A stretch of 64,000 nucleotides of DNA, taken from contig NZ_AUBJ02000001.1 of assembly GCF_000429185.2 (NCBI RefSeq), forward strand, positions 1,674,001 to 1,738,000, written 5' to 3'. Under the pieces are notes generated by a model, which did not search any database, had not been told where the DNA came from, and saw nothing but the letters and a program-made list of their open reading frames with translations. Within the stretch, counting starts at the first letter, position 1. Each line of letters begins with the position of its first letter. This DNA is from Actinoalloteichus caeruleus DSM 43889 (GTDB taxonomy: Bacteria; Actinomycetota; Actinomycetes; Mycobacteriales; Pseudonocardiaceae). Position numbers and translations under genes: made by a program. Below, piece by piece: positions 54,401 to 64,000 of the stretch.

Positions 54401-57400
54401 GGCGTGCAGGCGCAGCCCGGCCCAGGTGGCGGTGACGGTGTCGGCCCCGAGCAGGCCGGCGGTGCGGGCGGCGGCCAGGGCGGTGTCGAGCAGGGCGGGG
54501 TGGAGGTCGAAGTGCCGGGCGTCCCGGGCGTGGTCGGCGGGCAGGTCGAGGTCGGCGAGGGCCAGGTCCTCGGAGCGCCGCAGGCGGCGGAGCGCGCCGC
54601 CCTCGCTGACGGAGAGCTCCTCCACGTCGCCGGTCTCCGGGGGCGAGGGCACCGTGGCGGCGCCGCCGCTGGTCAGGCGTCCGGTCGCCAGCTCGGTCCA
54701 CGGGGTGGTGCCCTCGACCCGGCCGTGGACGGACAGGGCGCTGGCCGCGTCGCCGTCGGGGACGAGGGTGACCCGGAGGTGGACGTCGGCGGCGTCGGGG
54801 ACCGCCAGCGGTTCGGCCACCTGGAACTCGGCGACGGTGTCGTGCCCGGCCTCGTCGCCGGCCCGGACGGCGGCCTCCAGCAGCGCGCCGACCGTGACGA
54901 CGACCCGCCCGCGCACCGGGTGGTCGGCCAACCAGCCGTGGGTTCCCGAGGCGAGCCGGCCGGTGAGCACCACCCCGCCGTCCCCGGGGAGGTCGACGAC
55001 GGCGCCCAGCACCGGGTGGTCGGCGGCGGCCACGCCGAGACCACGGGGGTCGGCGGACTGGTCGGAGCCGCTCAACCAGAACCGTTCCCGCTGGAACGGG
55101 TAGGTGGGCAGGCCGACGACCTCGCCGCGCCCGAGCACGGTGTCCCAGCCGACCGGGGTGCCCGCGCAGAACAGGGCGCCGAGCGCGGTGAGCACGTGCG
55201 CCGGTTCGTCGCCGTCGCGCCGCAGGGTGGACACGACGGGCACGGTCTCGTCGAGCACCAGGCCGGCCATCCCGGCCAGGGTGGAGTCGGCACCGACCTC
55301 GACGACGGCGGTGGCCCCGAGGTCACCGAGCTTGGCGAGGTTGTCGGCGAACCGCACGGTGGAGCGGACGTGCTCGGCCCAGTAGGCCGGCTCCGTCCAC
55401 CGGTCCGCGGTGCCACCGGTGACGTTGGACAGCCCGACGAGCTGGGGTTCCCGGAACTCGAGGGTCTCGAGGACACGGGTGAACTCGGCCAGCACCGGGT
55501 CCATGCGGGCGCTGTGGAAGGCGTGCGACACCCGCAGCCGGGTGGCCTTCACGCCCCGCCCGGTCGCGGCGGCCACCACCTGCTCCACGGCGTCGGCGTC
55601 GCCGGAGACCACGACCGAGGTCGGGCCGTTGACGGCGGCCACCTCGACGCCCTCGACGAGCAACGCGTCCACGGTGGACGGGGTGGCGGCAAGGGCGGCC
55701 ATCGCGCCGCCGGGGGGTAGCCGCCGCATCAGGCCGGCGCGGGCGGCGACGACCCGGCAGGCGGCGGGCAGGTCCCACACCCCGGCGACGTGCGCGGCGG
55801 TCACCTCGCCGATGGAGTGGCCGCCGACGATGTCCGGGCGCACTCCCCAGGAGGCGAGCAGCCGGTACAGGGCGGTCTGGACGGCGAACAGCGCGGGCTG
55901 GGCGTGGCCGGTGTCGTCGAGCAGGTCCTGGTCGGCGCCGAGGACGGCGTCGCGCACCGAGAACCCGACCTCGGGGTCGAGGGCGGCGCACACCTCGTCG
56001 AAGGCGTCCCGGTAGGCGGGGAAACGGGCGTGCAGCTCGCGGCCCATGCCGGCCCGCTGGGTGCCCTGGCCGCCGAAAAGGACGGCGAGCCGTGGGGGCA
56101 CGGCGGTCCCGGTGCGGACCCGGGGGTCGGGCTGGTCGCGGGTGAGCGCGTCGAGGCCGGCCAGCGCCCCGGCGTGGTCCTCGGCCAGTACGACCGCCCG
56201 GAAGTCCAGTCGCGCCCGGGTGGTGGCGAGGCTGCGGGCGACGGTGCCCAGCGGCAGTTCGGGGTGGGCGGTGAGGTGGGCGGCGAGCCGGCCGGCCTGG
56301 GCGCGCAGCGCCTCCTCCGACCGGGCGGTCACCACCAGCGGCGCCGGGGACGTCTCCGGGGCGGCCGGGGCGGGTTCGACCGGCGGGCCCTGTTCGAGGA
56401 CGACGTGGGCGTTGGTGCCGCTAATCCCGAAGGAGGACACGGCGGAGCGGCGGGGCCGGCCGGTGTCCGGCCACGCCGTCGGGTCGCTGGCCAGGGCGAC
56501 GGTGCCGCCGGACCAGTCGACGTGGCTGCTGGGTTCGCTGACGTGCAGGGTGCGGGGCACCCTGCCGTGGCGCATGGCCTGCACCATCTTGATGACGCCG
56601 GCGACGCCGGCGGCGGCCATCGAGTGCCCGATGTTGGACTTGATGGAGCCCAGGAGCAGGGGGCGGTCGGGGGTGCGGCCCTGCCCGTAGGTGGCGATCA
56701 GCGCCTGCGCCTCGATGGGGTCGCCGAGCGCGGTGCCGGTTCCGTGCGCCTCGACGACGTCGACATCGCCGGTGGACAGGCCAGCCGAGGCCAGCGCGGA
56801 GCGGATCACCCGCTGCTGGGAGGGCCCGTTGGGGGCGGTGAGGCCGTTGGAGGCGCCGTCGGAGTTGATGGAGGTCCCCCGGATGACGCCGTGCACCCGG
56901 TGCCCGTTGCGGAGGGCGTCGGACAGCCGCTCCACCAGCACCATGCCGGCGCCCTCCGACCAGGCGGTGCCGTCGGCGTCGTCGGAGAAGGACTTGCAGC
57001 GGCCGTCCGGGGACAGGCCGCGTTGGCGGGCGAACTCCACGTAGATGGTGGGCACCGACAGCACGGTGACGCCGCCGGTGAGGGCCATCGAGCACTCGCC
57101 GGCGCGCAGCGACCGCACGGCGTGGTGCAGGGCGACCAGGGAGGAGGAGCAGGCGGTGTCGACGGACACGACGGGACCCTCGAACCCGAAGGTGTAGGCG
57201 AGGCGCCCGGAGGCGACCGAGCAGCCGTTGCCGGTGAGCAGGTAGCCCTCGACGTCGTCGCGGGGGCTGCTGCGGTGGTTGTACTCGGCGGCGGGGATGC
57301 CAACGAAGACGCCGGCGTCGCTGCCTTTCAGGCCGGTCGGGTCGATCCCGGCGTGTTCGAAGGTCTCCCAGGCGGTCTCCAGCAGGATCCGCTGCTGCGG

Positions 57401-57763
57401 GTCCATCGCCAACGCCTCGCGGGGGGAGATGCCGAAGAACTCGCGGTCGAAGTCGGCGGCCCCGGTGAGGAACCCGCCGCGCCGGGTGTAGCAGCGGCCC
57501 ACGGCGGCGGGGTCGTCGTCGAAGAGGTTGGCCAGGTCCCAACCCCGGTCGGTGGGGAAGTCCGAGGTGGCGTCGCGGCCGGTGTCGACGAGGTCCCACA
57601 GGGTGTCCGGGTCGACCACGCCACCCGGGTAGCGGCAGCCCATGCCGACGATGGCGATCGGTTCGGTCGAGCGGTCCTCGATGCGCTTGAGCCGGTTGCG
57701 GGTCTCGTGCAGCTCCGAGGTCACCTGCTTGAGCAGGTGCAGCATCCTGTCTTGTTCCACCAT
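51423..57763 (-). CDS. PKS B: KS-AT-DH-ER-KR-ACP, with apparent frameshift
   Basis: About 2113 residues from the start at 57763, beginning with a docking coiled coil ([21 protein letters not shown]). KS has [14 protein letters not shown] has GGHSIGEV and HAFH (malonyl type). DH has [15 protein letters not shown], in which the usual Pro of HxxxGxxxxP is Thr. ER has [17 protein letters not shown] and the NADPH site [17 protein letters not shown] has [14 protein letters not shown] and [11 protein letters not shown] (B-type). ACP is [11 protein letters not shown]-terminal docking segment ends LLDSELGTS. The frame breaks at 53157-53160, where the near-identical ER copy in PKS A has one more G; adding it restores the full frame. 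PKS C starts 32 bases later. Confidence 0.92.
52900..53617 (-). repeat. ER-region repeat, copy in PKS B
   Basis: 718 bases covering most of the enoylreductase are almost identical to 59247-59965: I count about three substitutions plus a one-base deletion. Identity stops abruptly on both sides. The deletion is the frameshift of PKS B. Confidence 0.9.
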
Positions 57764-57817
57764 GGGGGACCTCGCTGGGTTCGCGCTGGTTGTCGCTGGT
57801 CTCTGGGGCGGGCCGCG

Positions 57818-60800
57818 CTAGGAGATGCCGAACTCCTCGCTGAGGAGGTCCGCGAGTTCGTCGGCGGAGGCGTCGGCGATCCGGTCTCCGACGCCGACGG
57901 CCCCGGCTGCCCCGGCCTCGGTGTCGGGGGTGGTGAGCCGCTCGGCGAGGGCGTGCAGCCGCGCGGCGAGCGCGGCCCGGCCGGACTCGTCGGCGCCGAG
58001 CGCGTCGACGGCGGCGTCGATCCGGTCGAGTTGGGCGAGGAGCGCGGAGGTGGACGGGACGCCGTCCAGGTCCAGTTCCGCCAGCAGCGCCCGGCCGACG
58101 GCCCTGGGTGTGGGGTGGTCGAAGGTGACGGTGGCGGGCAGGGTGAGGCCGGTGGCCGCGTTGAGCCCGTTGCGGAACTCGACGGCGAGGAGCGAGTCGA
58201 ACCCGAGGTCGGCGAAGGCCTCGTCCGGCTGGACCCGGCGGGTGCCGTCGTGACCGAGGACGGCGCTGGCGCGGTCGACGGCGAGTTCGGTGAGCCGTTC
58301 CGCCGCCTCGGCGGGGGACAGCCCGGCCAGCTGCCGGACCAGGGTGGAGGTGTCGGGGGCGGGGGCGGTGGTGGTGGCGGTGCGGCGCACCGGTCCGGCC
58401 AGGTCCCGCAGCAGCGGCGGGGCGGCGGCCCCGAGCCGGCGGGGGTCGACCCGCAGCGGGACGAGCAGCGCCTCGGGTCGCCGGGTGGCCTGGTCGAACA
58501 GTCCGAGCGCCTGGTCGGCGGTCAGTGGCGGGAAGCCCTGTTCGGCGAGGCGGCGGCGGTCGGTGTCGGTGAGGTCGCCGGCCATGCCGGTGTCCGCCCA
58601 CAGGCCCCAGGCCAGGGACTGGCCGGGCAGGCCCCGCTGCCGGCGGCGGAGGGCGACGGCGTCGAGGGTGGCGTTGGCCGAGGCGTAGCCGGCCTGCCCG
58701 GGGGCTCCGAGGACCCCGGCGGAGGAGGAGAACCCGACGAAGAAGGACAGGTCGTGGGTGCGGGTGGCCTGGTCGAGCAGCTCCGCCGCGTCGGCCTTGG
58801 GCGCCAGCAGCGCTCGGACGCGGTCGGCGGTGAGCGAGCCGAGGACACCGTCGTCGACGGTCCCGGCGGCGTGCACCACGCCCTGCAGATCGGGGTGGGC
58901 CCCCAGCAGCGCGGTCAGGGAGTCCTGGTCGGTGACGTCGCAGGCGGTGACGGTGACGGCGCCGTCGTGGTCGGCGACGAGGTCGGCGGCTCCCGGGGCG
59001 TCCAGGCCCCGGCGGCTGGCGACGACGACGTGCCGGGCGCCCCACGCGCTGACCAGGTGGCGGACGAGGTGCGCGCCGACCCCGCCGGTGCCGCCGGTGA
59101 CCAGGACGGGGGCGTCGGGGTCGAAGGCCCTGGGCACGGTGACGACGATCTTGCCGACGTGCCGGGCCTGGCTCATGAACCGCAGGGCCTCGGAGCACCG
59201 GCGGATGTCCCAGGTGGACACGGGCAGGGGGGTGAGGGAGCCGTCCTCGAACAGGGGGAGGAGTTCGGTGAACATCTCCCGGATCCGCACCGGACCCGCC
59301 TCCAACAGGTCGAACGACCGGTACTCCACCCCCGGGAACTCCCCCGGGTCCCGCAGGTCGGTCTTGCCCATCTCCACGAACCGACCACCCTCGCCCAACA
59401 ACCCCCTTGAGGCGTCGACGAACTCCCCCGCCAACGAGTTCAGCACCACGTCCACCCGCCCGAACCGCTCCGCGAACCCGGTGTCCCGCGAGGACGCCAC
59501 CCGCTCCGGGGCCACCCCCAACGCCTCCACGAACCCCCGCTTCACCGGCCCGCACGTCCCGTACACGACCGCACCCCACTCCCGGGCCAACTGCACCGCC
59601 GCCATCCCCACCCCACCGGCGGCCGAGTGCACCAACACCGACTCCCCCTCGACCAACCGGCCCAGGTCCCGCAACCCGTACCAGGCGGTCAGGAACGTCA
59701 CCGGCACCGTCGCCGCCTCCGCGAACGACCACGACCCCGGGAACCGGGACCACATCCGGTGGTCGACGACCACCTCGGAGGCGAACCCGCCCTCGCACAG
59801 GCCCATCACCCGGTCACCCACGGCGAACCCGTCCACCCCGCGTCCGACCTCGGTGACGACCCCGGCGGCCTCCAGGCCCAACGGCAGGGGTTCGCCCGGG
59901 TACATGCCGAGCACGGTCATGACGTCACGGAAGTTCACCCCGGACGCCCGCACCGACACCCGGATCTCGCCGAGGCCCAGCGCCTCGCGGCGGGCGGTGT
60001 CCACCCGGACCCCGTCGAGGGAGCCGCCGGGTTCGGTACCAACCGTCCACGGCGTGCCCGGCAGGGACAGCCCGCCGTCGACGGGGCGCATCCTCGGTGC
60101 CCAGAGCCGACCGGAACGCAACGCCAGCTGCGGTTCGCCGGCGGCGACCGCGCCCCGGACCTCGGGGGCGTTCACCGACAGGGGGCGGTCGGTGTCGACG
60201 AGCAGGATCCGCCCCGGGTTCTCCGACTGCGCCGAGCGCAGCAGCCCCCACACCCCCGCGGCGGCCGGGTCCACCGGTGCCTCCGCCAGGCCCTCGTCCG
60301 GGTCGGCGGTGACCGCGTCGCGGGTGAGGACGACGAGCCGGGTGCGGGTGAACCGGTCGGCGGCGAGGAACGTCTGGACGAGGTCGAGGGCGGCGACCGG
60401 GCCGGTGCCGCTGGCCGCCTCCCAGAACAGGACGTCGGGTGCGGTGTCGAGGTCGCGGAGGGCGTCGGCGCCGGTGACGCGGTCCCACGACCAGCCGACG
60501 GTGCCCTCGGTGGGGCGTTCCACCGCCCGCCACGCCACCTCGTGCAGGGCGCCCCCGGTGGCCGCGGCGGCGCGCACACCCTCGGGGGAGGCGGCGCGGA
60601 GCATCAGCCGGTCGACGGTGAGGACGGGGACGCCCTCGGCGTCGACGGCGCGCAGGGAGACGGTGTTGTCGCTGAGCCGGGAGACCCGCACCCGGACGGC
60701 GGTCGCTCCCGAGGCGTGCGGGGTGACCCCGCGCCAGGAGTAGGGCAGCAGCGGGCCGCCGTCCCCGGCGGGCAGCAGCTGGGCGGCGCCGACGGCGTGC

Positions 60801-63800
60801 AGGGCGGCGTCGAGCAGGGCCGGGTGCACGCCGAAGGCGGTGGCCGAGGCGTGTTCCGGTTCGGGCAGTTCCACGGAGGCGAGGGCGTGGTCGCCGTCGC
60901 GCCGGGTGGCGCGCAGCCCCGGAAGGCGGGGCCGTAGTCCAGGCCGGCGGCGGCGAAGGTCTCGTACACGCCGTCGGTCCCCGCCGACACGGGGGCGCGG
61001 CGGGCGAGGTCGGCGTCCGGGCCGGCGCGTGGTCCGGGCCGGCCGACAGGGCGCCGGTGGCGTGGACCCGCCACTCCCCCTCGGACTCGAGGCGGGCGTG
61101 CAGGGTGAACGGCCGGTGTCCCTGGTCGTTCTCCCGGGCCACGACGAGGCGCAGCTGGGTGGGTTCGTGGTCGGAGAGCACGAGGGGCGCGGTGGTGACC
61201 AGTTCGTCGACGGTGCCCCGGCCCACCTCGTCGCCGGCGCGGACGGCCATCTCCACGATGGCGGCGCCGGGGACGACGACCTGCCCCAGGACGCGGTGGT
61301 CGGCCAGCCAGGGCCGGCTCGTGGTGGACAGGGCGCCGGTGAGGACCACCGCGCCGGTTCCGGGCACCTCCACGGCGGCGGCGAGCAGCGGGTGGTCGGT
61401 GCCGGTGACACCGAGCCCGCTGGTGTCGGCGGCGGGCCGGGAGGTCCCGGTGAGCCAGAACCGTTCCCGGTCGAACGGGTAGGTGGGCAGGTCGACCCAG
61501 TCGCCGGCGCCGAACAGGTCGTCCCACTCCACCGGGACCCCGGCGCAGTACAGTTCGCCGACCGCCGCGAGCAGCGACGCCGCCTCGGGTCGGTCCCGGC
61601 GCAGGGCGGCCACGGCGCGCCCCGGCTCGGCGAGGACCGTCGCGGCCAGCCCGGTGAGGGTGGCGTCGGCGCCCAGTTCCAGCACCGCGTCCACTCCCGA
61701 CGCCTCCAGCGCGGCGAGGTCGTCGGCGAACAGGACGGGGGCCCGCACGTGGTCGACCCAGTAGTCGGGGTCGGTCCAGCGGTCGGCCGGTCCGCCGGTG
61801 ACGTTGGACAGCCCCGGCAGGGTCGGGGCGGCGAACCGCACCTCCCGCAGCACGCGGGCGAAGTCGGCGAGCACCGGTTCCACCAGGTGCGAGTGGAAGG
61901 CGTGGGACACCCGCAGCGCCCTGGTCCGCAGTCCCCGGGCCTCGGCCGCCTCGGCGACCGTGGCCACCGCGCCGGACTCCCCGGAGACGACCACCGAGGT
62001 GGGGCCGTTGACGGCGCCGACCCCGGCGCCGGGCACCAGGAGTTCCTCGACCTCTCCGCGCCCGGCGGCCACGGCGACCATCGCGCCGCCGTCGGGTAGG
62101 GCGTCCATCAGCCGGGCCCGGGCCGCCACCACCCGGCAGGCGTCGGGCAGGTCCCACACCCCCGCCACGTAGGCGGCCGTCAACTCCCCCACGGAATGAC
62201 CGGCCACCACCTCCGCCCGGACCCCCCACGAGGACACCAGCGCGTGCAGCGCGGCCTCCACCGCGAACAACGCCGGTTGCGCCCAGCCGGTGCGGTCCAG
62301 CGCGTCGGCGTCCGCACCGAACACGACCTCGGCCAGGGGGCGGTCGGCGGCCAGTTCGGCGTCGAGGGCGGCGCAGACCCGGTCGAAGGTGTCGGCGTAG
62401 ACGGGGAACCGGTCGTGGAGTTCCCGGCCCATCCCGATGCGTTGCGAGCCCTGCCCGCCGAACACGACAGCCAACTGGTGCACCGGGACCACTCCTGAGA
62501 CGAGTCGGGGGTTCGTTTCTCCTCGGGCGAGCGCGCCGAGCGCGGCCGACGCGGCCGGCCGGTCGTCGGCCAGGACGACGGCGCGGTGGTCCAGCCGGGC
62601 CCGGGTGTGGGCCAGCGACCGGGCCAGGGCGCCCAGCGGGACCTCGGGGCGGGTGTCGACGAGCTCGGCCAGCCGGGCCGCCTGGGCGCGCAGCGCCGAC
62701 GGTGTCCGCCCGGACAGCAGGAGCGGGACCGGGTTCTCCGTCCTCCCGGGTTCCTCGCGGGCCGGTGTGGGCGGCGGTGCCTCGAGGACCACGTGGGCGT
62801 TGGTGCCGCTGAAGCCGAACGACGAGACGGCGGCGCGGCGGGGCCCGGGGGTGTCGGGCCACGGCCTCGTCTCGGTGGCCAGCCGCACGGCGCCGGCGGA
62901 CCAGTCGACCCGCGAGGTGGGGGTGGTGACGTGCAGGGTGCGGGGCACGGTGCCGTGCCGCATCGCCAGCAGCGCTTTGATGACGCCGGCGACGCCGGCG
63001 GCGGCCTGGGTGTGGCCGAGGTTCGACTTGACCGTTCCCAGCAGCAGCGGCGCCTCCCGGTCGGCGCCGTAGGTGGTCAGCAGGGCGTGCGCCTCGATGG
63101 GGTCGCCCAGGGCGGTGCCGGTGCCGTGCGCCTCCACGACGTCGACGTCGCGGGCGGTCAGGCCGGCGTCGGCGAGGGCGGCGCGGATGACCCGCCGCTG
63201 GGCCGGGCCGTTGGGGGCGGTGAGCCCGCTGGCGGCCCCGTCGTGGTTGACGGCGGAACCGCGCAGCAGGCCGAGGACGTGGCGGCCGTGGCGTCGGGCG
63301 TCGGAGAGGCGTTCGAGGACGAGGACGCCCACGCCTTCCGACCAGGCGGTGCCGTCGGCGTCCTCGGAGAAGGACTTGCACCGGCCGTCGGCGGCGAGCC
63401 CGCCCTGCCGGGAGAACTCGACGAACGCGGCCGGGGTGCTCATCACGGTGGCTCCCCCGGCCAGGGCCAGGGTGCTCTCCCCGGTGCGCAGCGACCGGGC
63501 GGCCAGGTGCACGGCGACCAGGGAGGAGGAGCAGGCGGTGTCGACGGTGAGGGCCGGCCCTTCCAAACCGAGGACGTGGGCGACCCGGCCGGAGGCGACG
63601 CTGCCGGTGGTCCCGGCGCCGAGCAGGCCCTCCACCTCGGGGGGAGCGTCGGCGAAACCGGGGCCGTAGTCGTGGTACATGATGCCAGTGAAGACGCCGG
63701 TCCGGCTGCCCCGCGCGGACCGGGGGTCGATGCCGGCGTGTTCGAGGGCCTCCCAGGAGGTTTCCAGCAGCTGGCGTTGCTGCGGGTCCATCGCCAACGC

Positions 63801-64000
63801 CTCGCGGGGGGAGATCCCGAACAGCCCGGCGTCGAACAGGGCCGCGTCGTCGAGGAACCCGCCCTCGCCCACCGAGCTGGTGCCGGGCCGGGTGGGGTCG
63901 GAGCCGAGGACGCGGTGGAGGTCCCAGCCCCGGTCGGTGGGGAACGGGCCGATGGCGTCGACCTCGGCGGTGAGCAGGTCCCACAGGTCGTCGGGGCCGC
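57818..64000 (-). CDS. PKS A (5' end outside window): KS-AT-DH-ER-KR-ACP
   Basis: The window ends within the first residues of the KS (reading [18 protein letters not shown]). KS has [12 protein letters not shown] with Cys at about 63532; AT has AGHSVGEL and HAFH (malonyl type); DH has [15 protein letters not shown] and [10 protein letters not shown], both intact; ER is nearly identical in DNA to that of PKS B. KR has [13 protein letters not shown] and [11 protein letters not shown] (B-type); ACP is [11 protein letters not shown]-terminal docking region ends LLSEEFGIS. It would fully reduce its unit. Two apparent indels occur in the DH region, near 61030 and 60915: [17 protein letters not shown] between them is in a third frame. 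Whether more modules precede it is not visible. Confidence 0.9.
59247..59965 (-). repeat. ER-region repeat, copy in PKS A
   Basis: 719 bases nearly identical to 52900-53617. This copy keeps the ER frame open. It is a candidate for recent gene conversion or duplication between neighbouring modules. Confidence 0.9.

Overview
The window is chromosomal DNA of a high-GC actinomycete. The evidence is uniformly GC-rich codon third positions, many GTG starts, ATGA/GTGA gene overlaps, a type I-E CRISPR system, F420/FMN split-barrel enzymes, HxlR regulators and a large modular type I polyketide synthase (PKS). Genus cannot be read from the sequence; Nocardiopsis-like or Pseudonocardia-like actinomycetes are a guess. 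No rRNA, tRNA or transposase was recognised.

Left arm (0.4-15.5 kb). A frameshifted MFS exporter lies behind a Fur/Zur-like palindrome. A MarR regulator is divergent from a two-gene heterodimeric ABC exporter that ends at a perfect 37-bp hairpin. Small genes follow (a GIY-YIG protein and a small membrane protein), then a type I-E CRISPR array of 11 repeats read on the minus strand. Next is a patchwork of small enzymes and regulators: three PNPOx-fold proteins, a VOC protein, an SRPBCC protein, two HxlR regulators and a DHFR-like reductase. A decayed alpha/beta hydrolase closes the arm.

Middle (15.5-27 kb). A minus-strand cse1-cse2-cas7e-cas5e-cas6e operon encodes a complete Cascade, with no cas3, cas1 or cas2 in the window. 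A lone CRISPR-like repeat sits upstream of it. It is followed by a tight minus-strand valine-catabolism operon: mmsA, acyl-CoA dehydrogenase, 3-hydroxyisobutyryl-CoA hydrolase, mmsB and enoyl-CoA hydratase.

Right arm (27.6-64 kb, still open at the window end). This is a single minus-strand PKS operon. In order of transcription: PKS A (partial; KS-AT-DH-ER-KR-ACP), PKS B (KS-AT-DH-ER-KR-ACP), PKS C (KS-decayed AT-ACP, then KS-no AT-KR-ACP), PKS D (two KS-AT-KR-ACP modules) and PKS E (KS-no AT-KR-ACP, no thioesterase). They are followed by a 3-hydroxyacyl-CoA dehydrogenase, a free ACP, an acyl-CoA dehydrogenase and an FkbH-like protein, the set that makes methoxymalonyl- or hydroxymalonyl-ACP. 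A type II thioesterase and a strong hairpin end the operon.

Most notable: the assembly line is a chimera of two module lineages. The join lies inside PKS C, and three of seven visible modules lack a working AT although the line is otherwise cis-AT. The methoxymalonyl set lacks its O-methyltransferase here. Seven apparent one-base shifts, all in G/C-rich runs, interrupt otherwise intact genes (MFS, acyl-CoA dehydrogenase, PKS A, B and D). They look more like sequencing indels than decay, but this must be settled before the pathway is interpreted.
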